From NCBI GenBank assembly GCA_903833055.1, contig CAILDU010000201.1, positions 1 to 38,459 of the forward strand: a stretch of 38,459 nucleotides of DNA. The letters are read 5' to 3'. The notes under the pieces are model-generated. The model saw only the letters and a program-made list of their open reading frames with translations, searched no databases and was not told the DNA's origin. How positions within the stretch are numbered: the stretch's first letter is position 1; each line of letters opens with the position of its first letter. Made by a program: the position numbers and the translations under genes. Positions 8,575 to 17,000 of this stretch are shown in pieces. The DNA is from an uncultured Verrucomicrobia subdivision 3 bacterium (GTDB lineage Bacteria; Verrucomicrobiota; Verrucomicrobiia; Limisphaerales; UBA11358).

Positions 8575-9726
8575 ATGAAACTTTTATATCTAACTGGATT
8601 TATGGGAATCGTTCTGGCGACGGCGAGTTGCGCGCAGACGACGTTGAAGGAAGCCTTCAAAAATGATTTTCTGATTGGCGCAGCCGTGAGTCCGGCGCAA
8701 TTCTGCGAATCCAATCAGGTGGAAGCCGCGCTGGTGAAAGCGCAGTTTAATTCTATTTCACCGGAGAACGTGATGAAGTGGGAGGTCATTCATCCCGAAC
8801 CGGGCCAATATGATTTTGCGCTCGCAGATCGCTACGTCGAATTCGGCGTGACGAATCAGCTGGCAATCATTGGCCACAATTTAATCTGGCACAGCCAGAC
8901 GCCGGACTGGGTTTTTCGCGATGCCAAAAGCAATTACGTGGATCGTGACACGCTGCTGGCACGGATGCGTGAACATATTTTCGCTGTGGCCGGTCGTTAC
9001 CGAGGGAAGATTATCGGCTGGGACGTCGTCAACGAAGCGTTGGCCGATAACGGCACGTTGCGCGATTCGCCTTGGCGCAAAATCATCGGCGACGATTATA
9101 TCGCCAAGGCCTTTGAATTTGCGCACGAGGCTGACCCGCAGGCCGAATTATATTACAACGATTTTTCCCTCGAAAACGAACCCAAGCAAGCTGGCGCGGT
9201 TGCCCTGATAAAAAATTTGCAGGCGGCGGGCGTGAAAATTTGTGGTGTAGGACTGCAAGGCCATTACAGCTTGGAGAAACCGACCCTGCAAAAAATAGAC
9301 AAGGCCATTTCTACATTTGCAAAACTGGGACTTAAAGTGATGGTCACCGAATTAGATGTGAACGTTCTGCCGTCGCCGGGGCACGCGTTGAGTGCCGAGG
9401 TTTCGGAACGTTACCGGATGAGCGCAGGTTTGAATCCTTATACCAACGGTCTGCCGGCGGACGTGCAGCAGCAGCTCGCGCAACGCTACGCTGATTTGTT
9501 TTCCATATTTCTCAAACATCGCGTCAGCATCAGCCGCGTGACGTTTTGGGGGGTGACGGATGGTAATTCCTGGCTCAACGATTGGCCGGTTCAAGGGCGA
9601 ACGAATTATCCACTGCTTTTTAATCGCGAGAGCAAGCCGAAGCCGGCGTTTGATGCCGTCCTAAAAACGGCACAAGGAAAAACCGCCATCAAACTTTCGG
9701 CGGGCGAATCGGCTTTGGCGCGTTAG
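8575..9726 (+). CDS. GH10 endo-beta-1,4-xylanase, exported
   Basis: The 383-residue protein has an N-terminal signal peptide (MKLLYLTGFMGIVLATASCAQ). The lipobox-like TASC lacks the usual aliphatic -3 residue, so signal peptidase I cleavage after SCA is likelier. A single GH10 (beta/alpha)8 domain fills the rest. Hallmarks are SPENVMKWE (61-69), GHNLIWHSQTPDW (100-112), WDVVNEAL with the acid/base Glu154, GLQGHY (226-231), VTELDV with the nucleophile Glu259, and the late FWGVTDGNSWL. No carbohydrate-binding module is attached. It would cleave internal xylan linkages, leaving substituted xylo-oligosaccharides. It follows the symporter by 6 bases. Its TAG stop overlaps the stop of the convergent mannonate dehydratase gene. 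Confidence 0.95.
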   Translation: MKLLYLTGFMGIVLATASCAQTTLKEAFKNDFLIGAAVSPAQFCESNQVEAALVKAQFNSISPENVMKWEVIHPEPGQYDFALADRYVEFGVTNQLAIIGHNLIWHSQTPDWVFRDAKSNYVDRDTLLARMREHIFAVAGRYRGKIIGWDVVNEALADNGTLRDSPWRKIIGDDYIAKAFEFAHEADPQAELYYNDFSLENEPKQAGAVALIKNLQAAGVKICGVGLQGHYSLEKPTLQKIDKAISTFAKLGLKVMVTELDVNVLPSPGHALSAEVSERYRMSAGLNPYTNGLPADVQQQLAQRYADLFSIFLKHRVSISRVTFWGVTDGNSWLNDWPVQGRTNYPLLFNRESKPKPAFDAVLKTAQGKTAIKLSAGESALAR

Positions 9727-10790
9727 CCTTCGAGCGTCTTCAATCCCGCCCGCAAAAAGCCGAGCGCGTAAGCCATGCCCGCGTGCCACGGTGCGGCGCA
9801 ACTCATTTGCGGCGCGTGGTCAGGAATGATGACGCCGGTGAAATTATTTTTCTGCAAAATTTTCAACACACGCAGCACGTCCACTTCGCCATCGTCAATG
9901 AAGGTTTCTTTATAGTGCGGAACCTTGTCGCGGACATTTCGCAGATGGACGTAGCCGAGTTTTTTTTGGCGACTGTAAGTTTCCACCGCGTCATAAACAT
10001 TGCCGTCCTGCATTTCCGCAATCGTGCCAACGCAAAATTCCAGCGCGTTGCGCGGGCTGGGCCTCAGGTCAATCAACTTCTGGTAAAGCTGCGGCTGATA
10101 AACGAGTCGCGGCTGCGCGCGCACAAAGGGCAGGGGCGGATCGTCGGGATGCGCGGCCATCGTGACACCCGCGGCTTCAGCCACTGGAATAATTTCATCG
10201 AGAAAAAATTTCAGGCGCGACCAAAGCTGCTCGTGCGTGGCGGACGGCGCATTTCCCAGTGCGGCATTTTTATCGAAGACCATGTTCCACACCATGCCAT
10301 TCGGTAGCGGCTTGTCGAGCGGGCCGTCCATGCCCACGGCCTCGGCCTCGCCGCGCGCGAATTTTCCTTTCACGCGACCGGCAACTCCGGCGATGGAAAA
10401 GTTGTAGCCGAAAACTGGAATACCCGACGCGCCGACGTTGCGGATGATGGTTTTTACAGTTTCGATCTGCTGTAATTTTTTCGGGCCATCGAGCAAGATG
10501 TCGTGCCAATGCGCCGGATCAAAATTTTCAATCGCCTCCAGCTCGAGGCCGTGGGCGTTGATTTCTTTTTTGATGGCGGCGAGTTCTTCAAACGTCCAGA
10601 GCTTGTCCGGGTCGCCCGCCAAACCCCAGCCCGAATCGTCGCCACACGGCTGGTCGCCGGGTTGATTGCTGCGCGACGAGCGGAAATAATCCACGAGATG
10701 AATGACCAGATGTGTGCAGCCACATTGTTTCGCAAAACGATAATGTTCCGCGTTGAGTTGGTGCCGGTAAAGTCCGAGGCCGAGTTTCAT
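9723..10790 (-). CDS. uxuA: Mannonate dehydratase
   Basis: The 355-residue cytoplasmic protein has no signal peptide and starts MKLGLGLYRHQLNAEHYRFAKQCG. It shows the xylose-isomerase-like TIM barrel of UxuA (EC 4.2.1.8), which converts D-mannonate to 2-keto-3-deoxygluconate. Visible family blocks are WGLAGDPDKLWTFEEL, IPVFGYNFSIAGV, AAHPDDPPLP with the conserved His-Pro-Asp-Asp, LEFCVGTIAEM with the metal-ligand cysteine, YVHLRNV, and IPDHAPQM near the end. It begins 48 bases after the GH115 stop on the same strand, so it is probably co-transcribed with it. The pairing makes sense: GH115 releases (methyl)glucuronate and UxuA acts later in that branch. The isomerase (UxuC) and reductase (UxuB) are not in the window. 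Confidence 0.93.
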   Translation of the reverse strand: MKLGLGLYRHQLNAEHYRFAKQCGCTHLVIHLVDYFRSSRSNQPGDQPCGDDSGWGLAGDPDKLWTFEELAAIKKEINAHGLELEAIENFDPAHWHDILLDGPKKLQQIETVKTIIRNVGASGIPVFGYNFSIAGVAGRVKGKFARGEAEAVGMDGPLDKPLPNGMVWNMVFDKNAALGNAPSATHEQLWSRLKFFLDEIIPVAEAAGVTMAAHPDDPPLPFVRAQPRLVYQPQLYQKLIDLRPSPRNALEFCVGTIAEMQDGNVYDAVETYSRQKKLGYVHLRNVRDKVPHYKETFIDDGEVDVLRVLKILQKNNFTGVIIPDHAPQMSCAAPWHAGMAYALGFLRAGLKTLEG

Positions 10791-10838
10791 TTTGAATTAA
10801 AGATACAGATTGCGCCCGCGCGGGAAAAGCCATGTTGG

Positions 10839-13835
10839 TCAGTTGTGAAAACTTTCCGGCGGGCCGAGATAACTCGGTTTCACGCCGCCAGTGTTAACAA
10901 CAATTTTTTCCACGACGACGGCGGGGTCAATCATCCAGATTTTCAACGTGTGATAGCCGGCGGTGGCAAGCGTGTGCGTGGAGGTGATGTGACGGCAGTT
11001 ATTTTTAACCGACTCGGCCCAATCGTGATTATTGTTCGCCCCCGCCGTGTAATCCGCAGGAACAAGCGTCACGACTTGCGGTGTTTCATCATCAAAGGAA
11101 ACCGCGTAACGCAGTGCGCGACCATGAATAAAATTCAGTGTCGCGCCGACGGTGGATTCGACTTCGACTATGCCTGGATTGAACAAATACATTTTGTATT
11201 CGAGGCTGGGCGAATCTTTTCTTGGTGTCGCCTGCTCGTCGACGGGCGCGTCCGCGCGCATGGCGGAAAGCGTGTGGCCGTAATTCGTAATTTTTATCCA
11301 GCGGTTCGCGCCCGCAGCCAAATTTTTGGTGAAATGTTCCGCTTCGATGGCAACGCAGCCGTCGCTTTCCACAAATCCTTGCAGCGATTCGCGCGTTGGT
11401 TCGGGTGGATTGAACACGGTGAAATTCACCGTCACGTCACTGCCCGCGCCGGAAATTTTCACTGCGCCGCTGCTTGTGCCGCTGGGTGCTTGGCTCCAAT
11501 CCACAAAAATCCACAGCCGCAGGTCCTTTTTAATTTGGGCGCTCAGGCTATTTCCATCCATCCCGTCAGGAAAAGGATTACCGATATGAATCCACGGCTG
11601 GCTGGTGCTGGCGGAAAATTCAAACGGTATTTTTCCCTTATTGAAAATGTCAACGTAGCGGCGCTGCTGATTCAACGAATCAAACGGCGGCAGGAAAATT
11701 TCTCCGTTCGTTGCCGCGGTTTCCGAACCCTCAACTGCTACGCCCATCGTTGCTGCTTTCGGGATGCTAATTTTCGCCAGATGAATTGCGTCTAAATTAT
11801 TTCGCTTAGGCTCGTTCCAATTCGTGTAGCCGATATAGGGTTGATCCATAAAATGCTTCCATTTGCCGCCAGCAAATTGGTTGTTGAAGTAACTCATCAA
11901 GCGGGTTTGCGCGGTGAACAGTGCGCGGGTTTGTGCGGCAAAATCATTCGCGCTGGCGCGGCCTTGCTGCGCATACAAATTGTTTTTCGCGGCGGCGAGA
12001 TAGAGCGCGTTTAATCCCGCGCTCGCCTTGGTCGGGAATAAAACGAGTTCGTAAAATGCGTCGCGGCTTGCTGACGGTAATTGTTCATAAACTTTTTCGG
12101 CGCGGTCGGCGAGCGCTTCATAATCAGCGACGACTTTTTCAAACTCGCCGTAATTGACGAGGCTGTAAGTTTCCGCCTCTAGCAACTCGGGTTTGCGGCG
12201 GCCATTAAATTTCGTGTAGGTTGAAATGATGCTGGCAATTTCGTCGGCGTGCGTGGGGCCGAATTCGCGCTCGGCCCAGAGCTGTGTGAACTCTTCCAAA
12301 TTTTCATTTGTCCAACGCGACGTGTCCCACGCCAGACTCATGAAAAATTCCAGAGGAAATTCGCAACCCTTCAAATGGCCGACGTTCACAATCCAAATCC
12401 GATCCGCGCCATATTGTTTGGCGAGCGACATTTGATCCCAAATTTTCGGAATCGGGCTGGTGTTGAGCCACTGGTAATTGCGTGGGCTGCCGTGGTAATC
12501 GAAGTGATAGTAAACGCCCGCGCCACCGCTGCGTTGGCGTTCCTCGGCACTCGGCAGGCGACGGACGTTGCCCCAATTATCTTCTGCCCACAGCAACGTC
12601 ACGTCGTCTGGCGCGCGCATGCCGGCGTTGTAAAAATCCATCACCTCTTTGTAAAGACACCAGAGCTGCGGCACTTTCGTCACGTCGGGATTCACTTCAT
12701 CGGCGATTATTTTTCGTTGCACGCCGACGATTTTTTCCAGCAGTTCCATGTTGGCTTCCGGACCGCCCTCGGCCATCGGCGTATCATTCGCGCCGCGTAA
12801 ACCGATGGTGATGATGTTTTCGTAATTTTTATTGCGCGCGATACCTTCATGCCAAAAGTTGGAGACGATTTCCGGATGCTGGGCGTAATTCCAACTGCCA
12901 ATGGTTTTTTGATAACGGCGGTCCCATTCCTTTTGCGCCCGCAACATGGGTTCCTGATGTGAATTGCCCATCACGATACCGTATTCATCTGCGAGCGCGG
13001 GATTGTTCGTGTCATCTTCGTTAAAAGCGTTATTCCACATCGCCGGCCACAAATAGTTGGCGCGAATGCGCAACAGCAGTTCAAAAAGATTCGTGTAAAA
13101 ACCCCGTCCGTAATTGGCGACGTTGGGGTGGCCGGGAACTGTGCCGAATTTTTCTTTGACCCAGCCGGTCAAATCCGGCGCTTCGTCGTTCAAAAAAATG
13201 CCGCGATATTTTACCGATGGCGGGCCTTGAACGAATTTTCCAGCGCGCACAAAAAGTTGGTCGTGATGTGGCGGCGGCACATCCGCCCAATAATGCCAAG
13301 GCGAAACACCGATTTGTTCCGACAAATCGTAAATGCCGTAAATCGTGCCGCGCTTGTCGCTGCCGCAGATGACGAGCGCATTTTCAATTCCCGGAAACGG
13401 CTGCGGCACGACTTGGAGAAAAAACGATTCCCATTTGCCAGCGATTTCCAAGGCATTAATTTTCTTTTCGCGAATCAGTTGGTCGATGAATTTGCTTTTC
13501 CCAATTGTGCCGATGATGACAACGTTTTTGCCGGTAGACTTTGTTTCGTTAAAAACTTGAGACCGGTGATGGGTGACGCGATGGAGGTCAGTCACCAGAT
13601 CATCCGCCGCGCGCACCACTCCTGGCCAATCATTTGTGTCGATGAGAATCGTTGCGGCTTGGCCGTCACATAAAGCAAAGCTGTTTGGGGTGAAGCGAGT
13701 CGCGACGTAATTCGTTTCACCGAGTGCGAAGATGTTTTGCGAGGAAAGGACGATAAAAACGAACAGCACACCCAGTTTGCCGGGTCGCAAATAAGCGGCG
13801 GAATTGAGCTGATTTAGCATTTTGGAATAAGACAT
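10839..13835 (-). CDS. GH115 xylan alpha-1,2-glucuronidase, exported
   Basis: The 998-residue protein has a hydrophobic export signal at about residues 18-38 (KLGVLFVFIVLSSQNIFALGE). It then follows the GH115 layout: an N-terminal domain with VVIIGTIGKS and GSDKRGTIYGIYDLSEQIGVSPWHYWADVPP, and a catalytic barrel with KYRGIFLNDEAPDLTGW, ANYLWPAMWNNAFNEDD, GNSHQEPMLRAQKEW, LLWAEDNWGNVRRLP and FDYHGSPRNYQWLN. A C-terminal jelly-roll segment contains VAIEAEHFTKN. The family removes (4-O-methyl)glucuronic acid from internal and terminal xylose residues, unlike GH67. The start at 13835 is followed by an alternative ATG at 13820; neither has a clear ribosome site. It is transcribed divergently from the adhesin-like gene across a region with two palindromes, and leads into uxuA. 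Confidence 0.94.
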   Translation of the reverse strand: MSYSKMLNQLNSAAYLRPGKLGVLFVFIVLSSQNIFALGETNYVATRFTPNSFALCDGQAATILIDTNDWPGVVRAADDLVTDLHRVTHHRSQVFNETKSTGKNVVIIGTIGKSKFIDQLIREKKINALEIAGKWESFFLQVVPQPFPGIENALVICGSDKRGTIYGIYDLSEQIGVSPWHYWADVPPPHHDQLFVRAGKFVQGPPSVKYRGIFLNDEAPDLTGWVKEKFGTVPGHPNVANYGRGFYTNLFELLLRIRANYLWPAMWNNAFNEDDTNNPALADEYGIVMGNSHQEPMLRAQKEWDRRYQKTIGSWNYAQHPEIVSNFWHEGIARNKNYENIITIGLRGANDTPMAEGGPEANMELLEKIVGVQRKIIADEVNPDVTKVPQLWCLYKEVMDFYNAGMRAPDDVTLLWAEDNWGNVRRLPSAEERQRSGGAGVYYHFDYHGSPRNYQWLNTSPIPKIWDQMSLAKQYGADRIWIVNVGHLKGCEFPLEFFMSLAWDTSRWTNENLEEFTQLWAEREFGPTHADEIASIISTYTKFNGRRKPELLEAETYSLVNYGEFEKVVADYEALADRAEKVYEQLPSASRDAFYELVLFPTKASAGLNALYLAAAKNNLYAQQGRASANDFAAQTRALFTAQTRLMSYFNNQFAGGKWKHFMDQPYIGYTNWNEPKRNNLDAIHLAKISIPKAATMGVAVEGSETAATNGEIFLPPFDSLNQQRRYVDIFNKGKIPFEFSASTSQPWIHIGNPFPDGMDGNSLSAQIKKDLRLWIFVDWSQAPSGTSSGAVKISGAGSDVTVNFTVFNPPEPTRESLQGFVESDGCVAIEAEHFTKNLAAGANRWIKITNYGHTLSAMRADAPVDEQATPRKDSPSLEYKMYLFNPGIVEVESTVGATLNFIHGRALRYAVSFDDETPQVVTLVPADYTAGANNNHDWAESVKNNCRHITSTHTLATAGYHTLKIWMIDPAVVVEKIVVNTGGVKPSYLGPPESFHN

Positions 13836-13860
13836 TCTCGGTCATGACCAAGGACTTGAC

Positions 13861-13880
13861 CATACGACATTTATCGTATG
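13861..13880. promoter_or_regulatory. Palindromic operator candidate 1 (CATACGA-N6-TCGTATG)
   Basis: This is a perfect 7-base inverted repeat around CATTTA, 25 bases upstream of the GH115 start and 151 bases upstream of the adhesin start. Its left half, ATACGACATTT, is identical to the element before the GH43 remnant. TTGACC immediately to the left (13856-13861) could be a -35 box for rightward transcription, though no good -10 was found. Confidence 0.6.
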
Positions 13881-13926
13881 CAGAGAAGAATGGACGGTTT
13901 TGGTCGGTCGCGCTGGATGGGATAAA

Positions 13927-13944
13927 ATACGACGAATGTCGTAT
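13927..13944. promoter_or_regulatory. Palindromic operator candidate 2 (ATACGAC-N4-GTCGTAT)
   Basis: This is a perfect 7-base inverted repeat around GAAT. Its reverse complement reads ATACGACATTCGTCGTAT, so it shares ATACGACATT with candidate 1 and with the element at 6353. It sits about 65 bases from candidate 1, centre to centre, roughly six helical turns, which would suit a pair of dimers or looping. Confidence 0.6.
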
Positions 13945-14020
13945 AGTATTTGGAGCTGGCTTCAAGCAGAGTATGACGAAATCCATTTTTACCCAGAGCG
14001 CCTTTTTATCATTTCGCCAA

Positions 14021-14030
14021 CCCCCCCCCC
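14021..14030 (+). repeat. C10 homopolymer tract just before the adhesin start codon
   Basis: Ten consecutive cytosines end one base before ATG 14032. The tract replaces any Shine-Dalgarno sequence for that start. Such tracts are prone to length change and are the classical basis of phase variation in surface-protein genes. The length could also be a sequencing artefact. Confidence 0.7.
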
Positions 14031-14031
14031 A

Positions 14032-17000
14032 ATGAAAACCACAGCCACCAATAGAATGAAAACCAAACAATCCATGAAAATTGGAAATTTAATCACCAAA
14101 TTGATTGTCTGCATCAGCCTTTTCTCCGCGAGCGCGGCGATGGCTGTTAGCACCTATTTGTGGACCGGTGGTGCTGGCACCACCAACTTGCTGACCGGAG
14201 CCAACTGGAGCCCAGCACCCAGCTCTTTCAACAACGCGGGTGATATTTTTATTTTCACTAATAATGTCACGAGCTATGGAACATTGGCTGTGATTAGTGG
14301 TGGGAATTGGGGGCCAGCGAGCAGTTCTACCACACCGGGTGGTGCGGTGGTGTATTATGAAGGAACCAACAATTTAACCATCCAAGCGCCGGACAATTCG
14401 TCGCGCTGGAACATGGGCAATCTTTCGATTTCCAACGGTGCGGGTATTTTCACCATGGGTGCTGCTTCGGGTATAACGGTTTGCGGCTTTCGCGAGAGCG
14501 CGATGACATTTCTGAATAACTCCACCAATCCAGCGACAATCAAATCCACATGTAATTTCTTCAACGGTGGTGGTATTGGCAATCGCAATATCACCTTCAG
14601 TGGAACAGGTGACTGGGTGGCAGAAGGAGCCATTATCAGCTCGGCGGCCTCACCTAACGGCTTTGGTGGGTCTGAAGCAACCGCCTCCATTACCAAAAAC
14701 GGCAGCGGTAAGCTGTCGCTCAACGGGCTGAACAATATGGGTAGTAATCCGATTCAAAATAATTCCGCCGTAATTCTTAATGCCGGCACACTTTCTTTGG
14801 GCAATGCTAATGCGATGGGATCAGGAACCGGCGCTTTGACCATCACCGGAGGTAGTTTGGATAGTTCAGTAGCGAATCTGGTTATTGCTAATAATAATCC
14901 GGAAAACTGGAATGGAGATTTCACATTTATTGGCACGCAGAATTTAAATATTGGTTCCGGTGCAGTGACGTTGAATGCCAACCGCATTGTAACAATCAGT
15001 GCAAACACTTTGGAGGTAGATGGTGTAGTTGGTGGTGCTTTCAGTCTTACCAAGTCTGGTGCGGGAACATTATATTTGAATCATGCCAACGCCTATTCCG
15101 GCGGCACGACCATCAGTAACGGCATAGTTAAATTGGGCGTGAGTGGTGCGCTTACCAATGCTGGCAATGTGACAGTCTATGGCACGTTGGATCTCAATGG
15201 TAACAGTGTCACGAGTCTCAACTTGAGCGGAACTGGAATCGTGGACACGGTTTCTGGTGGCACGCCGACCTTGACCGTGAGCAATACTAGTAGCACGACT
15301 TTCTCTGGTGTGATTAAAAATACCAGCGGCACTTTGGCGTTGACCAAAGGTGGCAGCAGCACGCTGACATTGGCTGGCGCGAATACTTACACCGGCAACA
15401 CGGCAGTCAATGCGGGCACGTTGTTGGTCAATGGCAGCATTGGGGCGGGCGCAGTGACCGTCGCCAGCGGTGCGACGCTCGGCGGCACGAATACGATTGG
15501 CGGAAATGTGAACTGGCAATCTGGTTCAGCGGCGTTATTCACCGTGACTCCGACCACGGCGAGTGGTTCCAATGCGACACCGCTGATTGTTTCCGGCAAT
15601 GTGACGTTGAACGCAAATACGATGACAGTGAATGTTCCCGGAGCGACTCCGCTGGCGGCTGGCACTTATAAGTTGATGACCTATAATACCAGTGGCAGCA
15701 GCGGCGCCTTTAGTGTTGGCGCACCGACTTTCACCGGCGCCGGTGTTGGTTCAGGAACGGCTTCTAGCATTTCTACTAGCGGTGGAGCGGTGACACTTAC
15801 GGTGGTCTTTACCGGTCTGAGTGCTACTTGGACGAATAATGGTAGTGGTAACTGGTCAACGGTAACAGATTGGAGCAGCAATCCGAGTTATCCTCATGTC
15901 GCCGGTGATTCAGCGACGTTGGGTGTTGGTTCTGCTTACACCACGGCCACGGTTGATACGGCAGTATCCTTGGCGGCGCTGGCCTTCACCAATGCCAACT
16001 CATTCCTCGTGGCGGATTCTGGTAATGCATTGACCTTTACCAATCCGTTTGGCGGCGCACTTATCAACGTAACGGCAGGTTCCTCCAACGCCATTGCCGC
16101 CGCCGTCATTTTGGGCACCAACTTGACAACGTCCGTCGCCTCCGGAACTTCGCTGACGTTTACCAACATCATCAGCAATAGCGGGGGAGCTAAAACATTG
16201 ACTGTGAGTGGTGCGGGCACAACCGTGCTGTCTGCTACCAATACCTATGGCCCGTCGGCTGGCGGCGTAGGCACAACTTTTGGCGGTGGCATCTTGAAAC
16301 TGGGCAACAACAATTCCTTGGGTGCGGGTGACGTAAGCATGTCGGGCAGTGGCACGATTCAGGCGGGCGCGGCGCTGACATTGTCCAACAACATTATTGA
16401 TGGCTCTGGCACAACCACGCTGGATAATAACGGCAACAATGTGACATTGGCTGGCGTGATTAGTGGTGCCGGTGCTTTTGCGAAAAGCAGCGCGGGCACG
16501 TTGAGTTTGAATAGTTCTAACAGTTATGCCGGCGACACGACCCTTAACGCCGGAACCGTTGTTCTGAACAATGCCTACGGAATTCCCGGCGGCACGAATT
16601 ATGGCAACGTAACTCTTAATTCAAATGCCGTCCTCAATTTGAATGGCAATAACGTGGTGCTCAATGGTCTGGGTTCATCCACCAATACCGCAATCGTTGA
16701 TACGCTTTCAGGTGGTTCTGTGACCCTCACGGTTGGTGAAAGTGGGGCGAGCGCCACCTTCTTGGGCAGCATTTCTAATTCGTCCGGCAGTTTGACTTTA
16801 GTGAAGGATGGCAACGGCGTAGAGACGCTCGCTGGCGTCAATGGTTATACTGGTGGCACCACGATTAACGCCGGAACTTTGCAGCTCGGCAACGGTGGAA
16901 TCAGTGGCAACTTAGGTTCTGGCGCGTTGTTGGACAATGGCCTGTTGGGATTCAATTTGACCGGAGCCAAAATCTTTACTAACGACATCAATGGTAGTGG

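Noticed and set aside
10503-11795. Plus-strand open frame of 430 codons
   Set aside because: It is antisense to the start of uxuA and the end of GH115, which are clear family members; the frame shows no domain pattern.
13900-14031. TTG 13900 as start of the adhesin-like protein
   Set aside because: It would place 44 or more residues, translated through operator candidate 2 and the C10 tract, before a normal signal peptide; ATGs from 14032 are more plausible.
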